NCBI GenBank assembly: GCA_030068145.1
Contig: JAPJBO010000760.1
Location: 46,824-110,823, forward strand
Reading direction: 5' to 3'
DNA length: 64,000 bases
Source of the DNA: Diplonema papillatum
Lineage: Eukaryota > Euglenozoa > Diplonemea > Diplonemida > Diplonemidae
Of this stretch, positions 55,292 to 64,000 are shown one piece after another (the stretch's first letter is position 1; each line of letters starts with the position of its first letter). The position numbers were made by a program, and so were the translations under genes. A model generated the notes under the pieces. The model searched no databases and was not told the DNA's origin. It saw only the letters and a program-made list of their open reading frames with translations.

Positions 55292-55965
55292 GTGTGCACT
55301 TGGGGGAAATTGTGCTCTTCGTGTTGTCTGACGAGAACTGCCTTGAAGAAAGGGAGAAGTAAGAACACGTCTTCGTAACCGATATCACTAGCGCAAGGGA
55401 CTGCCTTAACTCGGGAAAACGAGCTTGGGCGAGGTCACCCGGTTAGATAGGGGGGGGGGGGAGTTCTCTGACTTTCGTACTGCATCAGCTCCCTCAGTGA
55501 AACTGTGAGACCTGCTTTGCTGCAGAAGATACCATAACAAAAGCTTTGTAGGAAATACTCGAGGAGGCCGCCAGTTGCAAAATCTCAAAGGAGGAGCGCT
55601 GTCACCCACACGAAACACAGGCAAAACTGAGCTTAGTGACGGGCGTAGGCGTTCAGCAAAGAAGCATGATTTGTAGTTGTATTGTCTACCTGCCAGATTC
55701 CGTTTGGTGCGATCTACATCAAACCATAGAAAGTGTTGCCCCGTCCATCTGGGCAAAATGATCGTGGAATGACCAGCGTCGGCGAAACCTGACGTGTCAG
55801 CGTTGACTGGAATGGGTGTTTGGAATGACCTGACCCAAGTTGGATCAGTTCGTTTAAAGTGCCATAATCTTGTTTGTACGTGCCGGGGACGTTGGCCTGT
55901 TGAATATGATCGTTAGGCAAGCGGTCTCTTCCGAGTTTCCAATCACTTGTCACAACGGAAAACAG
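55292..55965 (+). other. Intron 1 of the large-protein gene (674 nt)
   Basis: Donor GTGTGC, identical to that of PLC intron 3, and acceptor GGAAAACAG; phase 0 on both sides. It carries a dispersed inverted-repeat element fragment at 55541-55690. The acceptor is chosen by frame and by the start of GC-rich coding sequence and is less certain than the donor. Confidence 0.6.
55541..55690 (+). repeat. Left part of a short inverted-repeat element
   Basis: From GCTTTGTAGGAAATACTCGA through TTTGTAGTTGTATTG. It matches the copies at 3371-3480, 12331-12505 and 43033-43227; the right terminal repeat is missing. Confidence 0.75.
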
Positions 55966-58900
55966 ACCGCCGTTCGGTTGCCGGGGCGAACGACCCTCTC
56001 GTTGTCGACGGCGTGCGTGCTCCTCGCCGACAACGAGACCCGCAGCCGGCGGGCGATCGAGGCGAAGGGCCACGTCGCGTTCCTCGAAGTCAGCCGGGCG
56101 GCCACGCACTCCCGCGCCGTCGCCTGCGCCCGCGAGGCGGAGCGAGCGGCCATCGCCGCCGACTTCGCGGCCCAGCTCGCCTTGGCCCGAGACAAGGCAA
56201 GGCAGCGTTCCCCATACGGCGCGCACCCCGTGGTACCTACCGGAGCCGAACCGAGCCGTTCTGTGCGGCTGCGTCCCAGCGAGGCTTGGCGGCAGAAATG
56301 CGGTATCATCTCCTCCCTCGTCGCAGCAGATTCCACCAACCAAGCGTTGTGTCCTGCGTCCAGTCATCTCGAGCTGTCTCTCGTTCGTGGTGGCACCGTC
56401 AGCCAGGCGCATCCTTCGTTTTGCGTGTCCCCCAGCTGCCTGCCCGCTCTCATAGGCCTCGAGCTGTTGTTTTCGCTGGTCCTCGCCGAGTCGCACCGGC
56501 GAAGCGCCCTCCTCCTCGAGAGTGCCGCCGGCTCCGTCGCCCTGCACCGCGCGTTCGTCGAGTTGCAGCGGCAAACCGCGGCCGCCGCCGCTCCTCCCAG
56601 TAGTCCCAGGAGGCAGCCCAGCGAACCGCGCGCGGCACGCAGCAGCTCGTCGTCTGTTTCTGCTTCTCCGCCTGGCCGGTTTGTTCTCTCTCGAGCTGTC
56701 GCCACTCCTCCCAGTCGGCAGCCCGGCGAATCACGCGCGGCACGCGGTAGCCCGTCTTCTGTTTCTGCTTCTCCGCCTGGTCGGTTTGTTCTCTCTCGCT
56801 CGCCGGGGGCCCCGCCGAGCTCGCGTCCATCGTTGCGCCGGTCGTCTTCTCACGCAAGGGAGGGGAGTCACGCTAGTGCGAGCGCCTCCCCCGCGGAGCG
56901 TGGATGTTCAGCAACAACGGCGTCAACGGCAGCAGCGGCCAGGCTCACCACGCGTCGCGACGGCCGGTTGCCGTACCCGCGCGGCAGCCCCCCACCAGCG
57001 GCCGTGAGGCGGTCTGGCGCAAACATGAGCCCTCATCGCCGCCGGCAAGACTGCCGCGCACGGGAAGGATCTCCTGGTGATGACGACTTGAACCGGTCAG
57101 GAAGCGCACAGCGGCCAGCTGTCGTACCGACAGACTCACTGTTGCAGTCACTTCCTCGCCGGCTGCAAGAAGGGGAAGCGAAACGGTCCAGATCGCGCCC
57201 TTCGCAGAGGCCACCTGTTGTCCCGACCGATTCGCTGTCGCAGTCTCCCCCATGGCACGCCAAGGAGCTGAGCGCAAGTCCTACGGAGATCACGTCTCAG
57301 CAAGACGAAGAAGCTTCGCCGCACCGCAGCGGCAGGCGCAGTGCAGTTGACAGACTCGGCGCGAAGTTAATCCGGCAGTTCCGCAGCCGCCGTGAGCTCA
57401 CTGCGAGCTCCGCTGGCAGCTCACGGCACAGCGCAGCAAGCGCAAGCACCGGCGTATCCCCCGAAACACAGCACACCAGAGACGCTAGAGGCGTGTCCGA
57501 ATTCAGCCCCCCATCATTCGGTGGACACGACCACAGGGCATCCGCGGTCGCGTCCCTGTCAGCAAGCACAAACAGACTGTCCGACTCTATCCGGAGCGAC
57601 AGCGCGCTGGGCAGCCTCTGTGACATCGAGAGCATAGCTTGGATACCCATCTGCTCGGACAGCGATTCAGACGAAGCGCCGGCCAATCCATGGGCTGGGG
57701 AAACACTCTCGTCCTCCGACGGCGAAGCGGTGCCGGGCGCCGTTCCGCCGGCAAATGTCGCCCGAAGCTCGCGGAAGGGCAACCGGGCGGGCTCTCCGGG
57801 CACTTTCGGCGCACGGCCGCAGGTTGGACCGACGGGGGGTGGCAGCCGACCCGCGCGGGAGTCCCCGTTCGGTTCGATGGCCTCGCCCCGCGCTTTGAGT
57901 GCTGCCCGAAAACCGCGATCAACCGCACCTCGACAGGAAGGAGACCACACGCAGCACGTGGGTAACCGCGTTACCAGGGGTACGGAGGGCCGAAATGGCG
58001 ACGAAAACTGGGGAAGCCGTCACACGCAGGCGGGCGGACCTTGGGCTGATGGTCTACGTGATGCGGAGACGGTCGGGAGGAGAGCGATCGCACTCCAGAG
58101 GGACTGCGAAGTCGAAGTGGCTAGGGCGTACTGCTTGCTCCTGCCGTGCGGCACTGCCGACCTGCACCGCGCGCACACTCGGCGTGACGCCGAGTTTGTT
58201 CAGTGGCTGCAGAGGAGTGAGATCGTCGTGGAGGAATTGCGGTCGAGAGCTTCGTTTGCATCGGCCTTCCCGTGCACACACCGCCTTGTCACCGGCGATC
58301 CGCTGAGCCCCTCCGTCGACAGGGCCTTAAGCTACGAGGAAAGCTCTTCCAGTGGCTCCCTGCTCTTCGTCGATGACGATGGAGACGAAACCTCGGCGAG
58401 CACCGAAGCGCCCGCCACGCCACAACACGGCGTGCCCCTGCTGCTCGAGGCGCCGCAACGAACCACACCCCGGCGGTCTGACACTCCTGGTCGGCTGGTC
58501 TCGCCGTCTCAAACCATCAATACGCCGCAAACCGCTTCCACTCCGCACGTATCCGACAGTGCTGCCGCCCGATCGTCACCTTCCGTACTGTCAATGGCGG
58601 CTTCGGTTACCACGCCACTCCCCGCTGGGAGTCGGAGGGGTAGCATTCCCACACCGCAAATCCCTGCATCTCGCAGCGTCTTTGCCCAATCGTCACCTTC
58701 CGCGCTGTCAATGGCGGCTTCCGTTGCCACACCACTTTTCGCAGGCGGTCGGGAGGGCAGCACCCCTGCACCGCAAATCCCTGCATCTCGCAACGTCGCC
58801 CGATCTTCTCCTTCCGTCGAGTCGACGTCGTCGTCCTGCACGACGCCAATTATGAGTGGCAGCCACGAGGGAAGCATCGACACACCGCAAGCTACCACCA

Positions 58901-60693
58901 CCACCCTGCGTGCATCTCGCAACGCCTTCGCCGAGTCACCGCCGCCTTCTGCTCTGTCGAAGACCGCCGCGCCAATTGTGACGGGCAGCCGGGGATGGAG
59001 TATCGGCACCCCGCAAACCACCAAGCGCCCGCTAACATCTCGAAACGTCTTCGCCGAGTCACCGCCGCCTTCTGCTCTGTCAAAGACCGCCGCGCCGATT
59101 GTGACGGGCGGCCGGGAACGGACACCGCAAACCACCAATAGCCCGCTAACATCTCGAAACGACTTCGCCGAGTCTTCGCCGCCTTCTGCCCTGCCGAAGA
59201 CCGCCGCGCCAATTGTGGCGGGCGGCCGGGAACGGAGCACCGGCACTCCGCAGACGCCCAGCACGCCGGTTGTCCAGCCGTCGCCGTCCGCAGCGTCCAC
59301 GACGTCTTCTTTCCCAACACCTGTTTTGCAAGGCAGCCAGGGGGGAAGCTCGGGCGAGAGCCGGAGCGCTGCCGGCAGCGAGGGCACGCCGCACGGGCCA
59401 CCGCAACAGGACGTTGCGCGGAGGAGCGGCGGCGGGTACTTCGAAGCCCTGTCGGACACGGGGGTCGTGTGCTTCGACTCCGCCGACGCCGCGCTGGCGC
59501 CGCTGCACCCGGCGGGCGGGGTGGAGCTGGGCGGAGAGGGCGGGTGCCGGGTGTGCGCGACGCACCCGCCGCCGAGGCCCACGCGGACGCCGACGTGGGG
59601 GCGGGCATGCACCGGGACGGACGCGGCGCCGCTGCAGACCGCGAACGAGATGGAGTACTACGAGCTCGACTGCGTGGGCGGCGGCTTCATGCAGACCGAG
59701 GCCCGGCGGCGGGCGTCCCGACGTGCCGCCGCCGAAGAAGGCGGGTTCGCAGCCTCCGCGGCCCGCTGGGCGGGGTTCGACCGATCGACCGCCAAAACCA
59801 CCCCTCGCTGGGTCGCAGCGGCCGCCGCGGCCGCCGGCGAAGCGTTCACTCAAGAGGGCGGGCTGCCGCGCTCCGAGAAAACCCGGCGCCGGCAGCCTCC
59901 CCCGCAGCCTTCCCCGCCGGGCGAGGCTTTTGTCGGCGCCCGCCGCCGGTTCGTGGACAAAAGCGTCGACCCCATAGTGCCCATAGTGCCCATGGCGTCG
60001 AGTCTCCGGTTGCAGCCCCAGTGCCCACCCGGGGGAGGGGACGTAGCGGCTCTGGCTGGCCAACGGGGGGGGACTCCCGCTGAACTTGGTTGCCTTGCGC
60101 CCGCTTCGGGTTGGGCTGGTGCAGTCGAGTCGGAGTGTGCGCGCGCGATGGCGGCGTTGCTCGGCTCGTTGCGGGAGGGGGAACGCGCGAAGCTCGGGTG
60201 GCAGAGCGGCCAGTGGGACCGGAGCTTGCGCGGACTGGGGCTGCAGGCCCGGCAAGCTTGCGAGCTGGTCGGCTGGGGTGTGGCCCTGGCAGTGGCTGAG
60301 GCCGGCTGCGCCGAGGCCAGCGGGGAGTTGCTCTCGTCGGAGCTGAGGAAGCGCGAGCTGTCGTTGTGGGACCACCGGCGCGACCTTTCGAGCAAACGCT
60401 GCCTCTGCGCGCACCGCGTGTTGATGGATGGAAGCGACGGGATGCCGCCGTCCGACCTGTTCGGAGTCGCCCGGTTGCGACGCAGCAGCTCGCCGCCGTC
60501 GGCTTCCGTGACGGCCGGAGACGACAGCGCGGTGGCTTCTCACACGTACATCCCGCCTCCCGTCCCTCTGCTGACCGTCTGCCCCGCAGCTGCCTGCATC
60601 TCCGGGGCGATCGAAGCAATGGACGAGGCAAGAGAGCAGGAGATGGCCGCACTGAGCGCACGGGCGGCCGAAATCGAAGCGAAGTTCGCCGAG
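55966..60693 (+). CDS. Large repeat-rich protein, exon 2
   Basis: 1,576 codons. Ala/Arg/Glu-rich helical segments (around NETRSRRAIEAKGHVAFLEV, again near 56460-56575 and 58090-58256) separate long Ser/Pro/Arg-rich stretches. There are paired ~41-residue repeats (SPPGRFVLSR) near 56650-56800 and a run of seven to eight degenerate ~38-residue repeats at about 58549-59290 (protein residues ~1440-1690; core SRNVFAESPPPSALSKTAAP). The last ~45 residues start a coiled coil (REQEMAALSARAAEIEAKFA). The exon ends in phase 0 at donor GTATTT. It looks like a giant structural or cytoskeletal protein; function unknown. Confidence 0.72.
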
Positions 60694-61158
60694 GTATTTT
60701 GTTCTTCTTGGCTGTCGCATAAGACGCATGTCTCAAAAAGTTGATATGAACCGACCTGTGGTACAGGACACGACCCCTCTCTACATTAAAAGACCGCTCA
60801 CGCGATTGCTCGATGGAACTGTTGCAAACACACGAAGAAAACTGATGGTTCGTTTTCACTTATCCTTTTCCACAGGGGCACTGAGACTGAATCGAAACTC
60901 GGCAACTCGGCAAGAAGCGCTCCTAAACGCACCCAACGCTCCGCAACGCAGCCCCATATTAAGTGGACGAGTGTTCAGTTTCCAGAAGAAGGAAAAGCGG
61001 TAGTATACTCTATAGCGATTATGGGGGTATATCCTACATGCACAGCATCGCACTTTGCCAGAATCTTTCTGCCCAAATCTTTGGCATGGTCTCATCTACA
61101 AAACCAAAAAAAAGTATCACCTTTTGGAGACCTCACCATCGCAAAAAATACAACACAG
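60694..61158 (+). other. Intron 2 of the large-protein gene (465 nt)
   Basis: Donor GTATTT and acceptor ATACAACACAG. Joining continues the coiled coil without a break in charge pattern (EAKFAE then EMRELETRQ). The sequence is AT-richer than the exons and holds no element I recognise. Confidence 0.75.
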
Positions 61159-62649
61159 GAGATGAGAGAACTTGAGACGAGGCAAGCGAGCACCGAGCAG
61201 GAGCTGCTGCTGCGGCTCGACCGAGCGGAAGAGGCCGCCCGAGACGCGAAGAGCAGCGTGGCCGACGCCGTGTCGCAGTTGTCGAGCACCGAAGGCGACG
61301 TGCTCGCCCTGCGCGCCGTCTGCAGCGGCCGCGCGGCGGAGGTGGCGGACGAGACGCGGGCGGCGGCCGAGAGCCGGGCCGAGCGCGCCGACCTGCAGCA
61401 GCGGCTCGAAGCCTCGCACGGCACCCGCGCCTTCCTGCAAAGGCAGCTGGCGGAGGTCGACCGAAAAGTGTGCGGCGCGCGGGCCCAGAAAATCAAGCAC
61501 GCGCTCCTCTCCGCCGGCGTCCTCGTCCACAGCGAAGCGGACATCACCTCCCTCCTCCAAGCCACCGAGAGCACACTGCCCGCAACCAGCGGCAACCGCT
61601 GCGGCTCAGCGTATTCAGACAGGCAAGGCGAGGTGTTCCGCGAAGGCAGGGGAGAGTGCGAGGACTTTCGTTTCGACCGCTTGGACGGCATGGCGCACGA
61701 GGCCGGCAGCTTCTCACCCTCACTGAGCAACGGGCAAGGCGGCAACCCGCTTCTTTTGCACGAAGAGCGCGGCGCCGGAGCACGCGCCGTCGGGGGCTGC
61801 GACCATATCTTCACGCCGGCGCACGGCGGCGGCGGGCTGTGCCTGTTTGACGGCGGGCCGGGCTCCGCGGGGACGGGGCCCTGCGGCACGAACGTGTGGC
61901 GAGGCATCGACGATTTCCTGGCCGCCGACGGCGGCAGCGGGGGCCTGCAGTTTCCGGACGAGGCCGTCCGGGCGCAGGCAGAGGCGCTGCGGGGGCTGCT
62001 GCGCTGGCAGGAGGCGCAGGTGCGGCGGCATGGCCACGCTCGGGCGCGAGAACACTGCTTCACGTCCGCGGCCCGGCACAAGATCCTGCAGCTGCTGCAG
62101 GCTGGCAGGCAGCGGGAGAGGGACAGGTTGTCCGGCATCGCGGAAGAGCTGCGCGGGCTGTGGGAAGGGGGCTCCAGCGAAGAGATCGATGTGCATGCGC
62201 GTCTGGCCCACGTCGCGAAGTTGGGCAGGCCCGTGCAGTTGGGCGGCGGGGCGGCCGAGCTGTGGGTGGTGCAAGGTGCGTGCCTGCAGAGCACCGAAGA
62301 GGCCGGGAGGGGTTGCGTTGCGCACGAAGAAGAGGCGGCCCGCCTCCGCTTCGCGGCCGCCGCCGGCGTGCGGCCGCCGCTGACGGCGCGGTGCCCGAAC
62401 GTGTGCCGGCAGAACGACCTGCTCCGGGAGCTGTTGTCCCTCGAGGCGGCCAAGTCGTGCCACAAGACCGAGTTCGCCGTGTCTCTGTCCCGCCAGATCG
62501 CCGCCCTCGTCACGCCAGCTGCCGAACTTTCCCGCCTCATGACAGCCGAAGCCGAGGAGCGCAGGCGCGTTTCGTCCGAGTGCAGTGCTTCTCTAGCCCT
62601 CGTTGCATCGTACTACGCCTTCAATATCAAGCATTCAGTCCGTTCCTGA
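61159..62649 (+). CDS. Large repeat-rich protein, exon 3 (coiled coil and C-terminus)
   Basis: 496 codons plus TGA. The first ~115 residues are a classic heptad coiled coil (STEQELLLRLDRAEEAARDA onward). A Gly-rich middle follows, then a helical part (EALRGLLRWQEAQVRRHGHA and DLLRELLSLEAAKSCHKTEF) ending NIKHSVRS. A Cys pair (CPNVCRQ) lies in the C-terminal part. The last ~85 codons are duplicated downstream at 62718-63135. I cannot exclude a further 3' exon. Confidence 0.75.
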   Translation, partial: EMRELETRQASTEQELLLRLDRAEEAARDAKSSVADAVSQLSSTEGDVLALRAVCSGRAAEVADETRAAAESRAERADLQQRLEASHGTRAFLQRQLAEVDRKVCGARAQKIKHALLSAGVLVHSEADITSLLQATESTLPATSGNRCGSAYSDRQGEVFREGRGECEDFRFDRLDGMAHEAGSFSPSLSNGQGGNPLLLHEERGAGARAVGGCDHIFTPAHGGGGLCLFDGGPGSAGTGPCGTNVWRGIDDFLAADGGSGGLQFPDEAVRAQAEALRGLLRWQEAQVRRHGHARAREHCFTSAARHKILQLLQAGRQRERDRLSGIAEELRGLWEGGSSEEIDVHARLAHVAKLGRPVQLGGGAAELWVVQGACLQSTEEAGRGCVAHEEEAARLRFAAAAGVRPPLTARCPNVCRQNDLLRELLSLEAAKSCHKTEFAVSLSRQIAALVTPAAELSRLMTAEAEERRRVSSECSASLALVASYYAFNIKHSVRS

Positions 62650-62717
62650 ACGGCCGTTGGATCGGTGTCGAACACCGTTTCGGCATTTTGACGGCATGAC
62701 TGGGCGAAGCCACACAC

Positions 62718-63135
62718 CATGCAACGGGCAAGGCGACAACCCGCTGCTTTTGCACGGAGAGCATCGCGCCGCAGCATGCCGTCGGAGGCTGCGACTACAT
62801 CTTCACGCCCGACCACGGCCGTGGGCCGTGCCTGTTTGTCCCGCCTCCGCTTCGCGGCCGCCGCTGACGGCGCGGTGGCCGAACGTGTGCCGGCAGAACG
62901 ACCTGCTCCGGGAGCTGTTGTCCCTCGAGGCGGCCAAGTCGTGCCACAAGACCGAGTTCGCCGTGTCTCTGTCCCGCCAGATCGCCGCCCTCGTCACGCC
63001 AGCTGCCGAACTCTCCCGCCTCATGGCGGCCGAAGCCGAGCAGCGCAGGCGCGTTTCGTCCGAGTGCAGCGCTTCTCTAGCCCTCGTCGCATCGTACTAC
63101 GCCTTCAATATCAAGCATTCAGTCCGTTTCTGAAC
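62718..63135 (+). pseudogene. Truncated tandem copy of the 3' end of the large-protein gene
   Basis: The first ~125 bp match 61728-61855 (NGQG-NPLLLH) but shift frame after HGE. The copy then jumps to the equivalent of 62339 and follows the original to NIKHSVRF and a TGA. About 480 bp of the parent are missing between the two parts. The second part is still open and very similar, so the duplication is fairly young. Not expected to be an independent gene. Confidence 0.8.
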
Positions 63136-63240
63136 GGCCGTCGGTGTTTAGCTCCCCCGAGTTTCTTCCCGAGCCCTTGCGCCGAGGAAGCTGGAGGAGG
63201 TGCATTGTGCACGAAAAGCAGTCCATCTACCTCTGCTGAG

Positions 63241-63284
63241 TGCATGCCAATCCATGTGGTTCATGTACTCAAAATAACTCATCG
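63241..63284 (+). repeat. ~48-bp dispersed repeat, copy 4 of 4
   Basis: TGCATGCCAATCCATGTGG through AAAATAACTCATCG, about 100 bp after the truncated gene copy. Confidence 0.82.
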
Positions 63285-64000
63285 CGATGAACCACAAAGA
63301 ACAGAAAAGAGCATCCGGGTTCTGAATATTGTGCAGGCGTCGCCGTGTTGGTTCTGACCTTTTCTTTCGGCACAAAATCGTGTCCTACTCGTCCGCAAAA
63401 GGCTCACGGGAGTCAGACCCGCCTTCCTTCCCGGAGCGACCGCCCTATCGGACACCCAAGCCCTCGTCTCTTGTTAGAGCTCCTCTCCCCGCCGCGGTGC
63501 TAGAACCCTTCGTGCATAGAAAAGTCAACCAAAAAGACGAACCCATTTTTGCCCAGTTTAGCCCCTTCTCTCGCTGCAAGACATGTGTAGTGTCCTCTGT
63601 GAGGGACCGGTGTGCTCACATCGCAGACTGTGAAAAACGTCCAGCGTGGATGTATCCTGTGCTGCCACAGGAAACGTATTTCATTGTGTACGTATCTTCT
63701 CCTCGACGAGGTGCGAAGTCATTGATGGCTGATTGCACTTGTGGTTCAAGTCATTCAGTGATTTATATATGGGTCTGGGGCTCGGGGCCACCCCGAGCGC
63801 GAAAAAAAAAAAATTTGCCTGAATTTTGGGCTGGGGGTTGGGGTAGGGCCGGGTCAATACCAACCGGGATCAGCGGGGGTGAGGGACGAAGCCATGGCGA
63901 AGTCATGGCGAAAGCCATGGCGAAGCCATGGGGGCAGGAAGAGTAAAACGGAGGCGGGGAAAGAGGAGGCAGGAGGGCCAGGGGCGGAGGGCCAAAGGAG
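63285..64000. other. Window end, no gene seen
   Basis: Contains an A-tract (63799) and a short tandem run of ATGGCGAAGCC/ATGGCGAAGTC units at 63893-63931. The 205-codon plus-strand open frame across 63329-63946 shows no family features and is probably chance. Confidence 0.45.

Noticed and set aside
63730..63760. GTGGTTCAAGTC resembling a tRNA T-loop
   Set aside because: No acceptor stem, anticodon arm or D-arm can be built around it. No other tRNA-like cloverleaf was seen in the window.

Overview
The window looks like nuclear DNA of a eukaryotic microbe, most likely a euglenozoan and plausibly a diplonemid. The reasons are: a delta-like phosphoinositide phospholipase C (PLC) starting MGQVCC, a dual-acylation N-terminus known from kinetoplastid PLCs; conventional GT-AG cis-introns, which kinetoplastid PLC genes lack; tyrosine-recombinase (YR) retroelements with split direct repeats of the VIPER/Ngaro type; and very GC-rich codon third positions inside AT-richer, repeat-laden intergenic DNA. 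The taxonomic call is inference. No spliced-leader gene or tRNA was found.

Layout. Bases 1-12,700 are intergenic and hold dispersed repeats, homopolymer tracts and palindromes. A weak two-exon gene candidate lies at 12,721-13,266. The PLC gene follows (13,711-38,699, + strand). I reconstructed four exons that join in frame to 865 codons: 13711-15303, 15647-16194, 34707-35065 and 38602-38699, covering EF-hands, X, Y and C2. Its second intron is 18.5 kb. That intron contains a train of four YR-type retroelements (A, B, C, D), all in gene orientation, each set into (CTA)n trinucleotide DNA, followed by an inverted G-rich minisatellite and a duplicated 3' splice site. The third intron (3.5 kb) carries a foldback structure with arms of ~31-bp tandem repeats.

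Bases 38,700-48,660 are a second repeat-rich intergenic block. It holds a decayed reverse transcriptase relic, a fragment of large-subunit rRNA, two kinds of short inverted-repeat elements, and a 1.4-kb minus-strand unit bounded by 256-bp direct repeats that contains a C2HC zinc-finger ORF. Two more + strand genes follow. One is a single-exon 844-aa coiled-coil protein (48,717-51,251). The other is a three-exon gene (53,549-62,649) predicted to encode a 2,653-aa repeat-rich, low-complexity protein ending in a coiled coil. Both are followed by partial duplications of their own coding sequence. The last ~0.9 kb has no gene I can support.

The most interesting system is the retroelement train. 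Three elements (A-C) encode gag-RT-RNase H, or RT-RNase H where truncated, but no recombinase. The fourth (D) encodes a separate YR with its catalytic residues present. Every complete boundary fits integration at a CT dinucleotide inside (CTA)n without target duplication. This suggests microsatellite-targeted YR retrotransposons in which recombinase-less members may be mobilised in trans.
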